Numbered from the stretch's first letter, positions 7,222 through 15,093 are shown. The stretch is 64,000 bases of DNA from Algibacillus agarilyticus (GCF_003286125.1 NZ_QMED01000006.1:1-64000); one strand, 5' to 3'. Program-made: numbers and translations. The notes: generated by a model from the sequence alone, not told the origin.

Positions 7222-10122
7222 TTAAAACGAGTAGTTTACGTTCATCAAGTAAGTTGGACCAAATTGACGACGAGATGAAACAATACCCGTGTTGTCATCA
7301 ATTGTTTCTTCGTCTTCATCTGTTAAGTTACTACCCGATAACGAGATCGTTAACCCTTCAAGCGAATCAATTCCTGATTCAGCAAAATCATAACTAATTT
7401 GCGCATCAACTAATCTAATTTCGTCACGCGTTGCGTCACTTAATTGATTTGAACCACCACGCTCATAAGTTGCATAAGCTGAACGTTCAGTCGTTGCTAA
7501 ACGAACTTCAAAGCCATTAATTTGATAATAAGCAGTGAATGATGAAGAGTGATCAGATTGGCCAGGAATAGCCGAACCGTCATCTAATTCAGCATCAACA
7601 TAAGATTTTGACGCCGCAATACCAAATCCATCTAGTGCGTTAGAAATAATGTTGAATGGAATATTAGCCGTTAACTCATAACCACTTACCGATCCTTCAA
7701 GACCATCTTCAAAATAGTTAAATGTACCGTGGTCTGGTGGAACAATGGTGTCACCTGCCGAGAACGGCATGTCAGTCGGACCGTACAAACCATCTTCTTG
7801 AGCGATGCGATCATGATAACCTGCAATAAAATAATCAGCGTTGCCGTTTGTTACATCATTACGGAAGTTAATTGTTTGGTCACCATCACGTGTCCAGTTA
7901 GTAATATCTTTATGGAAGTACGTTACCGCGAAGTAACCTTCTTCACTGAAGTAGTTCTCGTAAGAAATATCAATGTTGGTTGATGCTAAAGGTTTTAATT
8001 CAGGGTTACCCGCTGATTTAGCCCATGGCGAACCGTAAGTATCGATTGCGTCTAATGTATTAGGAACCGCGATTTGATCAATATTTTGAGCATAGTCAAC
8101 AAAACCAGATGCTCTCATTTGGTCGATACGTGCACGACTGATAGATTTGTTCGCACTAAAACGTACATATTGGTCTTCTGCTACTTCTAAATTTAAGTTC
8201 AAACTTGGTAAAGTATGCGAGTAATCAGCACCGCCTGATACTGAACAATCAGCATCAACCACGCCATCATTATCAGTATCACACACTTTAAAGTTAGCAC
8301 CTACAACCCCAATCGTACCCGCAGATGATTGCGTAGTATCAACATACTGTAAACCAACGTTACCAGTTAATAGCATATCGCCTAATTCAGCTTCAAAATC
8401 AGCTTTTGTATAAAATGTTAATACTTCTTCTTCAACAATATAGCTATCACCAACGCGATCGGGTTCTAATAAGCCGGCATCATTTAACGTATAAGTACCG
8501 TCGTTAAAAGGCGCTAGACCATCATAAGCAACAACATTGCCCAAACCAATCCAGCTTAAATCAGCCGTTCCTAATACATACTCAGAAGGAATACCAGTAG
8601 AGAAAGGATATGAAGCTGCCGTGGCAAAGAAGCCTTTATTTAACTTGTCTTTAGTGCGGTCTGAGTAATTAACACCGAGTTTAATACCCGTAACAAAGTC
8701 ATTGTCTAAGTTGCCCGAGAATTCTAATTTTGCAGTTGTTAATTCTTCGCTGAAATCAGCGTAATTTAAAAAGCCATCTTGCGCATTATCGTAGTTGAAT
8801 GGCGTGCCATTAGCGCGCAACTCGTTGCTTGCAAATTGATCAGCTAAACTCGCAAGACCACCACCCCAAGCTTGTGGGCCTGCTAATTGTAGTTGGTCAG
8901 GGTTAGACAATGCCTCAAGACCCGTAGACCCTGTGAAGAATACACCGTCACTGCTCATCATAAATTCGCGTGAACCTAAATCAGCATTCGCTAAAGCACC
9001 TGAACGGCCTAAACCAGAATAAGACTCACCACGTAAATCAGTTTTCTTTGACTCACTGCTTGCAAGGTCAAGTTCAACTTTCCAGTCATCCGTTAATGCG
9101 TATTCAAGATTTAAACCAAATGCTTGTAATTCACCGTCTTTCTTTCTTGGATCGGTACGGAAAACAGGGTTTGCACCCACTTCAGTACCCGTAGAATTAA
9201 CACCAGTACCTGTTACATTAGCAGCAGAGAAAGATTGGATAATACCGCGAGACATACCCGAATCTGAATAATCAATGTCTAATACATCAAAAACGATGTT
9301 TAATTTATCATTTGGTTGATATTGCACAACAGCCGAGATCGTATCACGCTCAAGTTTAGTACCCACTGAATGCATATCAAGACCCGTCGGTAACGTCTGA
9401 CCATCTGCATTGTCAGCATAACCCCAAACCCCGTAACGACGTTGGTTATTTGGCGTTTCAGTAGTGGCCAATGTTAATGCAACACCTAATGTGTCATCTG
9501 CGAATTTTTCAATAATAGAAAAAGCTAAACGCTTACCTTTATTGTCAACTTCTGGGTTATCCGCTTCTTGCGTTCCTAACTCAAAAGTACCATTAAGCGT
9601 GATAGTTTCTTGTGCTTGTAATGGGCGAACAGTTTGTAAATCTACTGTACCACCAATACCTTGAACCATAAGATCAGCTTCAGTAGATTTATATACTGTC
9701 GCGCCTGTCATTATTTCAGAAGGATATAAATCAAACTCAACACCACGGTTGTCACCAATACCTATAATTTCACGGCCATTTAAAGATGTACCAATAAAGT
9801 CTTCTTTAAAACCACGAACAGAAATACCCGAAACACGACCATTGCTACGTTCACCCGCTAAACCTGGTAAGCGCGCTAATGACTCTGCGATTGAAGAATC
9901 AGGTAATTGACCAATATCTTCAGCAGAAATTGATTCAACAATAGTCGAGCTACTCATTTTCACAGCTTGTGACTTGATTAAGCTACCACGAATACCTTGT
10001 ACAGAAATAACTTCTACATCGTCATCTTCTGAACTCGTAGCAGCTTCAGCCGCGGTTAACTGTCCACTGATACCAGCAGAGATTAAAGCTAATGTGACTA
10101 AGCTTGGCTTGAAATTTGACAT
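7222..10122 (-). CDS. TonB-dependent outer-membrane receptor, probably for alpha-glucan oligosaccharides
   Basis: This 966-residue TonB-dependent receptor imports a substrate across the outer membrane using TonB-ExbBD energy. It has a signal peptide (cleavage likely after the AEA region near residue 28), a short acidic linker, a TonB-box-like EVISVQGIR, a plug of about residues 55-165 and a beta-barrel ending in the C-terminal aromatic NVNYSF. Size and plug match the TIGR01782 carbohydrate-type receptors. A good Shine-Dalgarno (AGGGAAC) precedes the ATG. Three LacI-type palindromes upstream, one shared with the amylase at 46148, suggest a malto-oligosaccharide substrate. That substrate call is inference. 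Confidence 0.9.
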   Translation of the reverse strand: MSNFKPSLVTLALISAGISGQLTAAEAATSSEDDDVEVISVQGIRGSLIKSQAVKMSSSTIVESISAEDIGQLPDSSIAESLARLPGLAGERSNGRVSGISVRGFKEDFIGTSLNGREIIGIGDNRGVEFDLYPSEIMTGATVYKSTEADLMVQGIGGTVDLQTVRPLQAQETITLNGTFELGTQEADNPEVDNKGKRLAFSIIEKFADDTLGVALTLATTETPNNQRRYGVWGYADNADGQTLPTGLDMHSVGTKLERDTISAVVQYQPNDKLNIVFDVLDIDYSDSGMSRGIIQSFSAANVTGTGVNSTGTEVGANPVFRTDPRKKDGELQAFGLNLEYALTDDWKVELDLASSESKKTDLRGESYSGLGRSGALANADLGSREFMMSSDGVFFTGSTGLEALSNPDQLQLAGPQAWGGGLASLADQFASNELRANGTPFNYDNAQDGFLNYADFSEELTTAKLEFSGNLDNDFVTGIKLGVNYSDRTKDKLNKGFFATAASYPFSTGIPSEYVLGTADLSWIGLGNVVAYDGLAPFNDGTYTLNDAGLLEPDRVGDSYIVEEEVLTFYTKADFEAELGDMLLTGNVGLQYVDTTQSSAGTIGVVGANFKVCDTDNDGVVDADCSVSGGADYSHTLPSLNLNLEVAEDQYVRFSANKSISRARIDQMRASGFVDYAQNIDQIAVPNTLDAIDTYGSPWAKSAGNPELKPLASTNIDISYENYFSEEGYFAVTYFHKDITNWTRDGDQTINFRNDVTNGNADYFIAGYHDRIAQEDGLYGPTDMPFSAGDTIVPPDHGTFNYFEDGLEGSVSGYELTANIPFNIISNALDGFGIAASKSYVDAELDDGSAIPGQSDHSSSFTAYYQINGFEVRLATTERSAYATYERGGSNQLSDATRDEIRLVDAQISYDFAESGIDSLEGLTISLSGSNLTDEDEETIDDNTGIVSSRRQFGPTYLMNVNYSF

Positions 10123-10260
10123 TTGTGTTCCCTATTTCGTTTGGGTTTGTAGTTATAATAAATATGTATGTTTCTTGTCTGTGTGTATCTTGTAACTAAT
10201 TTGTAATGCATTTCTTATCTACCCACATACTAATCTCAAACGATTTAACCGCACAATAGC

Positions 10261-10276
10261 GTGCATACGTATGCAC
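10261..10276. promoter_or_regulatory. LacI-family operator, site 1
   Basis: GTGCATACGTATGCAC is a perfect 16-bp palindrome with the central CG typical of LacI-family operators, about 140 bp upstream of the TonB receptor start. Confidence 0.75.
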
Positions 10277-10292
10277 ACCACCCAAGCCATTT

Positions 10293-10310
10293 CTGCATAC
10301 GTATGCGCAG
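10293..10310. promoter_or_regulatory. LacI-family operator, site 2
   Basis: This site has the same 12-bp core GCATACGTATGC (10295-10306), with CTG/CAG pairing further out. Its centre is 32 bp from site 1, about three helical turns. Confidence 0.75.
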
Positions 10311-10324
10311 ATTGTAGGGTAAAA

Positions 10325-10338
10325 ACATACGTATGCAG
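10325..10338. promoter_or_regulatory. LacI-family operator, site 3
   Basis: ACATACGTATGC is the 12-bp core with one change in the first base. Its centre is 30 bp from site 2, keeping the three sites on roughly one face of the helix. This suggests looping or cooperative repression. Confidence 0.65.
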
Positions 10339-10451
10339 AGAAGTCATACAAGAGACGTATTAATAATACCGTTAATAAAACCCTCATCGCTTTGACTTTT
10401 TAGCCACAACAATCAAACTTAACTGTACATCTCCACCCCGTTCAAAACATC

Positions 10452-10595
10452 ATGACAAAAGCCCGCAAAAGCCAAATATCAATTGATGACACCGCTTATT
10501 ATCATTGTGTTACTCGCTGTGTGCGACGCGCTTTTTTTATGTGGGCAAGACAACAGTACAAAAACGAGATGAATAGAAGACAGCGGCTACTTTAA
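10452..10595 (+). pseudogene. RAYT (REP-associated tyrosine transposase) N-terminal remnant
   Basis: The frame reads MTKARKSQISIDDTAYYHC, then VTRCVRRAFF, which is the conserved N-terminus of RAYT/Y1-transposase proteins that normally continue LCGxD..TGK.YEHR. Here that continuation (LCGQD...) appears in the next frame after a seven-T run, followed by a stop, so the gene is frameshifted and truncated. Only about 47 of the usual 200-300 codons remain. It occupies the 10123-10775 intergenic region together with the three operators. Confidence 0.65.
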
Positions 10596-10775
10596 TACTC
10601 AGTACATAACCCTAAAATATCCATTTACTTTAAAATAATACCTATCAAACAATTGAAAACATAAGAAAGGCATAACGGATTGAAACGAGTCTATGTTATG
10701 AGTTTCTGTAAGTTGATTTGCTCTTTGTACCCCCCTACAATACGCTTTTTACAGCCCCAAAATTTAAGGATGAAT

Positions 10776-12038
10776 ATGCGCTTTATCAATAAGTCACGTC
10801 GTAGTAGAACGGATCATTTACCATTAACACTTCTATTTTCACTTCTCTTTACACTAACAGCCTGCGGTGGCGGTTCAGATACAGGTGATGGAGCTTCAGA
10901 ATCCATAGATGCTTCTTACCAAAGATTACCAACCACTATAACGGTCAATGAAGGTGAAATGGTCAACATTAGTTTAAATGTAACCGGCCAAGGTTCAGAA
11001 AAAATAAAGTTCAATTGGCAAGTAGACGACTCAATCTCTTTCTCTGGCCAAGGCTCCGACAGCATTAGCTTTTTAGCTCCTGAAGTCACCGACTTTGATA
11101 GCATCACTGTAAGGGTTGATCTTGATACCGCGAGTAGAGGCGTATTCGGTTTTACGGGTGAATATGTTTCAGTTCATGTGCACAACATTGAAACGGTAAA
11201 CGAAGGTAAAATACAACCTGATAATACCCTAGCTAATGTGACAGCTTTAAATTTTGATGAATTAACAGTCGGCAGCAGCTGGTACCTCGAAGAGATTGCT
11301 ATCATGAATCAGCCAAGTAACACTATCTCTACACTGACCAATACAATAACAAAAAACAGTATGGTATTTATTGAAGGAACGGATATTTCAAATGAAGAAA
11401 TCACACTGACTCAATGTGGTGCTATTACCACTGACAAAATAGATATCAATAACGATTTCTTAAAGACAGCATGTACTTCAGGCAACCGCTCATTAACCAT
11501 TCAACAAACGGATGATAAATTTAGACTAAACAGCCTATGTGATAATGAAGTGATTGCGGCAGCCACATTCACTAAAAAGAGCAACGACCGACTCACTGGT
11601 AATGCACGCATGAGTCTTGAATTTGATTCATTCGACAATATAGCTGCAAATACAGCCGCTTGTGGCACAGTAGTCACTGTAGAAACCAAAGGCTATGATG
11701 CAAATAACAACCTAACAGCCGAATTAAACGCGTCAGCCATAAGCTTAATGACTCAATATCAAGGCCGCGCATTATTGTTATCTTTTGAGCTTCTTCAATT
11801 ACCTGATGGCTTAAGCTTTTTACGTAACAGTACCGATACCAATGTTAACAGCACCGCTAGAGTACTTACCTCTGTACTCCCCGAAATTAACGATAAAAAC
11901 TTAAGTCGTATCGGTACATTAAACTTTGACTTTGACAGTGAAATAAAAAATATGAAAGCGGACTTTGATTTTTATATAGACTCTGAGACAGGTAATACCG
12001 AGCATGTAGAAGGTGAATTCACCATCGAATTTGAATAA
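10776..12038 (+). CDS. Uncharacterised outer-membrane or periplasmic lipoprotein
   Basis: This predicted lipoprotein of about 420 residues has a basic N-terminus, a hydrophobic segment and the lipobox LTAC followed by GGGSD. I start at the ATG at 10776 because TAAGGA ends 5 bases before it; a TTG-started frame extends to 10680 but would bury the signal peptide. Residues after the lipobox include an Ig-like stretch (TTITVNEGEMVNISLNVTG...NFNWQ-like) and the C-terminal half is beta-rich with four cysteines. I do not recognise a specific family. It is divergent from the TonB receptor and monocistronic. Confidence 0.75.
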   Translation: MRFINKSRRSRTDHLPLTLLFSLLFTLTACGGGSDTGDGASESIDASYQRLPTTITVNEGEMVNISLNVTGQGSEKIKFNWQVDDSISFSGQGSDSISFLAPEVTDFDSITVRVDLDTASRGVFGFTGEYVSVHVHNIETVNEGKIQPDNTLANVTALNFDELTVGSSWYLEEIAIMNQPSNTISTLTNTITKNSMVFIEGTDISNEEITLTQCGAITTDKIDINNDFLKTACTSGNRSLTIQQTDDKFRLNSLCDNEVIAAATFTKKSNDRLTGNARMSLEFDSFDNIAANTAACGTVVTVETKGYDANNNLTAELNASAISLMTQYQGRALLLSFELLQLPDGLSFLRNSTDTNVNSTARVLTSVLPEINDKNLSRIGTLNFDFDSEIKNMKADFDFYIDSETGNTEHVEGEFTIEFE

Positions 12039-12186
12039 ACCACACTATTTGTAAATCTGACGGCAGGCTACTCAACACCAAGTATGAACGAGTAAATATG
12101 AGCAGCCTGTTATTTCCCCTCAATTGTTTTTCTTTTGTATTTATTGCTAAAAATTTAAATTATCCTGAACCTCGATTTAAATCAAC

Positions 12187-12267
12187 TCACTTAATTGCTT
12201 GATTGATTGCTTGCTTTAATTGGGCGTCGTCGGTTAAACCTATGGCTAAACGGATACAGTTTTTATA
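12187..12267 (-). pseudogene. C-terminal fragment of a PLP-dependent aminotransferase-like protein
   Basis: The minus strand reads YKNCIRLAIGLTDDAQLKQA and six more residues before a stop. This resembles the extreme C-terminus of MocR/aminotransferase class I-II proteins (YRNCLRL..G...E.L..AI). Homology is lost upstream of 12267. Short and tentative. Confidence 0.35.
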
Positions 12268-12365
12268 GGTTGTTGAAAGACAGTCCCCGATGGTCTTGGT
12301 TTTCGCAGCGGTAACAACACTTTATGGCTTATATCATTCTCTGTCTACGCTTCGTATTAGTCGGG

Positions 12366-12395
12366 ATCGTGTAGGACAGGCATATAAAATCTTTT
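12366..12395 (+). repeat. Dispersed junction repeat, copy A
   Basis: The copy begins ATCGTGTAGGACAGGCATAT and ends in an AT-rich ATAAAATCTTTT. It is the first of five same-orientation copies between 12.3 and 14 kb. The stretch 12039-12365 holds only the aminotransferase-like fragment. Confidence 0.7.
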
Positions 12396-12490
12396 GATTT
12401 TATTTGATATTAAATAAGTTCATCGACTATGCATCGAATCGCCGTAAAGCCCTAACCAACCATGAAAACATGGATGGTCAGGCCTCTGGC

Positions 12491-12526
12491 ACAGATCCGT
12501 ACGTGCGCTACTAACGCATACAGCTC
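12491..12526 (-). ncRNA. Group II intron domain V-like hairpin 1
   Basis: On the minus strand a 36-nt element begins GAGCTGTATGCG and ends GCGCACGTACGGATCTGT. It matches the general form of group II intron domain V (AGC triad, TGCG/CGCA upper stem, GTACGG-type lower strand). It lies just 3' of a fragment of the intron-encoded reverse transcriptase, the expected order. The terminal loop is not a clear GNRA, so identification is by form and context. Confidence 0.5.
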
Positions 12527-12537
12527 CTACATTGAGT

Positions 12538-12660
12538 CTAACGCGAGAACCGTTGGCTCGGATAAGGATGGCGAACTCGGGTATGGGGAATGAAGAAATC
12601 AACCAGCCTTTTCATGAGTTTCAAGTTAAAATTACGGCCGTTTTGGCTGCGCCTTCTAGG
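12538..12660 (-). pseudogene. C-terminal remnant of a group II intron reverse transcriptase/maturase
   Basis: About 40 codons read NGRNFNLKLMKRLVDFFIPH and then TRVRHPYPSQRF before a stop. This resembles the tail of group II intron-encoded proteins, where xFIPxxKxxHPYPxxRF-like ends occur. The fragment begins directly at repeat copy B (12662) and is followed by the domain V-like hairpin. All catalytic RT domains are missing. Confidence 0.5.
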
Positions 12661-12661
12661 G

Positions 12662-12690
12662 ACCGTGTAGGACAGGCATATATAAGCTTT
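12662..12690 (+). repeat. Dispersed junction repeat, copy B
   Basis: The copy begins ACCGTGTAGGACAGGCATAT and ends ATAAGCTTT. It sits exactly between the reverse-transcriptase fragment (ending 12660) and the IS1634-type transposase fragment (starting 12690). Confidence 0.75.
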
Positions 12691-12926
12691 ACCAAACCTC
12701 ATCTGCACATGTTGTCGAACATTTAGAGCTACCATGCGAAGGTATTAACTTGGACTCGACCCGTATTCATGCCGATGCTCAGTATAAGCCAGATGTGGAT
12801 AGCCTAGCAGTGAAGTAAGTCCGTGGCTACAGTCGCGACCATCGCCCGGAATTAAACCAAGTTGTACTGAATTTAATCACAGAAAATAAAGCGGGGATCC
12901 CCGTGTACATACAAGCAGCCAGTGGA
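12690..12926 (+). pseudogene. IS1634-family transposase internal fragment
   Basis: The plus strand reads HVVEHLELPCEGINLDSTRI..., a stop at 12816-12818, then VRGYSRDHRPELNQVVLNLI and ENKAGIPVYIQAASG. The LDST motif (with the catalytic Asp) and GYSRDHRPxLxQ are hallmarks of IS1634/DUF4277 transposases, which are normally about 500-600 residues. Only about 79 codons survive, with an in-frame stop and no ends. The following sequence to 13055 is not recognisable. Confidence 0.7.
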
Positions 12927-13055
12927 ATATTAACGATAGTGAAGGGTTTAAAAATATTGTGTTGGTTGAATATATTACTTATCGAACCCTTGATTAAAAA
13001 CCACTTTGCTATTGCACTGTCATGGTAGAACGACCCATTACGGAGTCATCCCAAT

Positions 13056-13091
13056 ACAGATCCGGACGTGCGGAATTACCGCATCCAGCTC
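13056..13091 (-). ncRNA. Group II intron domain V-like hairpin 2
   Basis: This 36-nt element (GAGCTGGATGCGG...CCGCACGTCCGGATCTGT) aligns base for base with the element at 12491-12526 and differs at six positions. Position 7/27 is T-A in one copy and G-C in the other. Position 13/19 is T-G versus G-C. These changes preserve pairing, which supports a conserved RNA fold. No reverse transcriptase fragment was seen beside it. Confidence 0.5.
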
Positions 13092-13189
13092 TTCATTAAT
13101 ATCATTGCCCGTGTAAAGCACAAGCACCCTAATACCAATCTACGCCGATCTGTCTTTTGCCGACTCGTAGTGGCTTAATTTGAAAACAG

Positions 13190-13218
13190 ATCGTGTAGGA
13201 CAGGCATTTATAAGCTTT
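13190..13218 (+). repeat. Dispersed junction repeat, copy C
   Basis: The copy begins ATCGTGTAGGACAGGCATTT and ends ATAAGCTTTAT. It lies just upstream of the ccdAB promoter region. Confidence 0.75.
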
Positions 13219-13238
13219 ATTATATGCCCTTTACAATA

Positions 13239-13252
13239 CGCACAAGAGTGCG
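13239..13252. promoter_or_regulatory. Probable ccdAB autoregulatory operator
   Basis: CGCAC-AAGA-GTGCG is an inverted repeat about 35 bp upstream of ccdA. Antitoxins of this family bind palindromes at their own promoter, so the position fits, but binding is inferred. Confidence 0.4.
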
Positions 13253-13286
13253 CATAATTAATACAATAATTACTTGGAGACATATT

Positions 13287-13532
13287 ATGCAAGCATTATA
13301 CGATTTGGACGCCCCAAAAAAAGCAACAAACCTTAGTTTAAATAGTGATTTACTCAAAAGAACAAGAGCACTTAACATTAATTTATCCGCGACTTTAGAG
13401 CAAGCATTAAAAGATAAATTGAAAAGCATTGAGACTAAAAAGTGGGTAAAAGAAAATAAAAATGCCATACAAGCCTACAATGACTTTATAGATGAGAATG
13501 GATGTTTTGGTGATGAGTTTAAAGAGTTTTAA
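13287..13532 (+). CDS. ccdA: CcdA-family antitoxin
   Basis: This 81-residue type II antitoxin has an N-terminal ribbon-helix-helix-like region (KKATNLSLNSDLLKRTRALN) that should dimerise and bind DNA. Its C-terminal tail (NDFIDENGCFGDEFKEF) matches the disordered toxin-neutralising segment of CcdA. An in-frame start exists at 13224, but TTGGAGA just before the ATG at 13287 fixes this start. The stop overlaps the toxin start by one base (TAATG), as in ccd operons. The pair lies within a mosaic of transposon and intron debris and so was probably acquired horizontally. Confidence 0.88.
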   Translation: MQALYDLDAPKKATNLSLNSDLLKRTRALNINLSATLEQALKDKLKSIETKKWVKENKNAIQAYNDFIDENGCFGDEFKEF

Positions 13533-13849
13533 TGTCGCAATTTGATGTTTATATAAATCCAAGTAAAAAAAGCCGTGAAGCATACCCGTATATTATTGAT
13601 ATTCAGAATGCCTTAATTTGTGATATTACAACAAGAATTGTGATTCCTTTAGGAGAACTCAAGCATTTTAGAAATGAGCAAATGGATGGCTTAACTCCAT
13701 TGATTGAGTATGACAGTGAACAATATGTTTTACTCACTCCCCAGATTGCTTCGATGCCATCCAAATTACTCAAAGATCCTATTGGATCAGTTGAGTCATT
13801 AAGAGATGAAATTATTGCAGCGATCGACTTTGCTATTACGGGCATATAA
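13532..13849 (+). CDS. ccdB: CcdB-family gyrase-poisoning toxin
   Basis: This 105-residue protein has the CcdB pattern: FDVYINP, YPYIIDIQNALI, TRIVIPL, and the C-terminal EIIAAIDFAITGI. CcdB traps DNA gyrase A-subunit complexes through its C-terminal residues. The F-plasmid toxin ends Trp-Gly-Ile, whereas this one ends Thr-Gly-Ile, as I recall for some chromosomal Vibrio CcdB proteins, so gyrase affinity may differ. It is translationally coupled to ccdA. No truncation is seen, so it may be active. Confidence 0.88.
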   Translation: MSQFDVYINPSKKSREAYPYIIDIQNALICDITTRIVIPLGELKHFRNEQMDGLTPLIEYDSEQYVLLTPQIASMPSKLLKDPIGSVESLRDEIIAAIDFAITGI

Positions 13850-13902
13850 CGTTTAGCATTCATGCATCACGTAGTGTGTGATCGCATAATGCCTTGTTGG
13901 AA
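13844..13902. repeat. attC-like (59-base-element-like) imperfect palindrome after ccdB
   Basis: Starting over the ccdB stop (ATATAAC) and ending GTTGGAA, 59 bp later, the sequence folds into a long imperfect hairpin. GCATT/AATGC, ATGC/GCAT and ATCAC/GTGAT are separated by unpaired bases on opposite strands. This shape is typical of integron attC sites, but the outer box ends in A rather than a pyrimidine. No T tract follows the hairpin, so a simple terminator is less likely but not excluded. Confidence 0.4.
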
Positions 13903-13904
13903 AA

Positions 13905-13931
13905 ATCGTGTAGGACAGGAATATATTAGCT
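13905..13931 (+). repeat. Dispersed junction repeat, copy D
   Basis: The copy begins ATCGTGTAGGACAGGAATAT and ends ATTAGCTGTT. It starts three bases beyond the attC-like site that closes the ccdAB module. Confidence 0.65.
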
Positions 13932-13945
13932 GTTGATTTGAAATA

Positions 13946-13963
13946 ATCGTGCAGGACAGTCAT
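13946..13963 (+). repeat. Dispersed junction repeat, copy E (degenerate)
   Basis: ATCGTGCAGGACAGTCAT retains 16 of the first 18 positions of the consensus, 41 bp after copy D. The AT-rich tail is lost. Confidence 0.55.
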
Positions 13964-14061
13964 CAATATTTCCATCAACAGAGCGTTGGCATTTAAGTGG
14001 ATCAGAATATTATTTCAGTGCTGGAAAACCAGCTCAGCATATGATAAATCAACCTATCTAG
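13954..14061 (+). other. Unidentified coding-like fragment
   Basis: An open frame without a start reads ...IFPSTERWHLSGSEYYFSAG and then KPAQHMINQPI before a stop. Composition looks protein-like, but I do not recognise the family. It is probably another truncated gene end trapped next to repeat copy E. Confidence 0.25.
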
Positions 14062-14123
14062 AAGCCTTGAAAAGTAAGAGTTCACCGATCTTAAAATAAA
14101 AGCATCAAGGACACTCATAAAAC

Positions 14124-14567
14124 TTAAACTAAGATCAGCACCATCACTAAGGCATCTTCTGAGCCTTTTTTAGTTGGATAATAGTTTTCACGGATAGAAT
14201 GCTCAATAAATTCACAACGCTCGTATAGTTTAATCGCTTGCGTATTAGAGACGCGCACCTCTAACCATATTTCTTGTGCATCAGTGGCACGACACCAATC
14301 TAAACCGGCTTGCATTAACGCTTTAGCAACACCTTTTCCTTGATGTTGCTGTTTAACCGCAATATTAATTAAACTCGCATCGCCACACACATTTTGCCAA
14401 ATGGCGTAACCAATCAACTCTTGTTCTGCAAAAATACCAAACGCTTTATAAAAGCGACCAAAACAAGATTGAATAATACCTAAAGATAAAGGTTCAGCTT
14501 GAATATGCAGCTCGACATCTAAAATAGCATCAGCATCGTCAATAGTTAATAACTCGGCTTTATACAT
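14124..14567 (-). CDS. rimI: Ribosomal protein bS18 alanine N-acetyltransferase RimI
   Basis: This 147-residue GNAT acetyltransferase should acetylate the N-terminal alanine of ribosomal protein S18 using acetyl-CoA. The acetyl-CoA loop QQHQGKGVAKALM and the RimI-typical ENYYPTKKGSEDALVM tail are visible. It overlaps the preceding holD gene by 8 bp, reproducing the holD-rimI order known from E. coli, which supports the assignment over a generic GNAT. Confidence 0.88.
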   Translation of the reverse strand: MYKAELLTIDDADAILDVELHIQAEPLSLGIIQSCFGRFYKAFGIFAEQELIGYAIWQNVCGDASLINIAVKQQHQGKGVAKALMQAGLDWCRATDAQEIWLEVRVSNTQAIKLYERCEFIEHSIRENYYPTKKGSEDALVMVLILV

Positions 14568-15093
14568 GCGAAAGTGAACTTAATAAGTGCCAAAGGGCTT
14601 TTTTGTCTTGCGCGGTGAATACATTTTGAGAGAGTGACATTGTATTTAAAGCCGGGTGTTTTATTAATAACGCACCAAGATGCGCTTTAGTGCGTATAAG
14701 TGGGTTTTCGCTAATCGCCCATTGCACATCCGCCATATTTAGCCCATCAACTTTCAGCATTTTGTCTTTAGCGGGTGCAACAACATCAGCCTTAGGAGGA
14801 TTAACATGGATTTTAGGCGTAGCGTCTTCACTTAACTTAGCTGCAGGCGTAGGCAAGTCTGTTTGTTTGAGGTCGGTTTGTGTGGTCTTATTCGCCAACA
14901 TTTGCTTTAACAAAGCAGGACCTGAGAGTTTATTAGAATCTTGTTTTGAAGGCGTTTGTTCAATGTGAGTCGTTGACTGAACAAGTGGTTGCTCAGATAA
15001 AGCTGTATTCTCAAATTCAGGTTGCGATCCAGCGTAAAGCTTAATGCCTATTTGCTGAAGAATGGATGTTTGATATTGAGTTAAATAAGACAT
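14560..15093 (-). CDS. holD: DNA polymerase III psi subunit (HolD-like)
   Basis: About 177 residues. The N-terminus MSYLTQYQTSILQQIGIKLY resembles the HolD segment that contacts chi and gamma complex. The C-terminus (NPLIRTKAHLGALLIKHPAL...ALWHLLSSL) fits the psi fold. The middle third is a low-complexity Pro/Ala/Lys linker. A frame upstream to 15144 reads through the tRNA-Trp gene and gives a spurious MGVRISPPLP leader, so the ATG at 15093 is used. HolD sequences are poorly conserved; synteny with rimI is the main support. Confidence 0.75.
   Translation of the reverse strand: MSYLTQYQTSILQQIGIKLYAGSQPEFENTALSEQPLVQSTTHIEQTPSKQDSNKLSGPALLKQMLANKTTQTDLKQTDLPTPAAKLSEDATPKIHVNPPKADVVAPAKDKMLKVDGLNMADVQWAISENPLIRTKAHLGALLIKHPALNTMSLSQNVFTAQDKKALWHLLSSLSHV

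Noticed and set aside
10196-10387. 63-codon minus-strand frame over the LacI-type sites
   Set aside because: Made of palindromic operator DNA and low-complexity sequence, with no family resemblance.
12420-12735. Small hypothetical genes in both strands of the mosaic
   Set aside because: These frames mix intron, repeat and transposase remnants; the pieces are better explained as pseudogene fragments.
13224-13286. Longer CcdA start
   Set aside because: Passes through the likely operator and lacks a ribosome-binding site, while TTGGAGA precedes the inner ATG.
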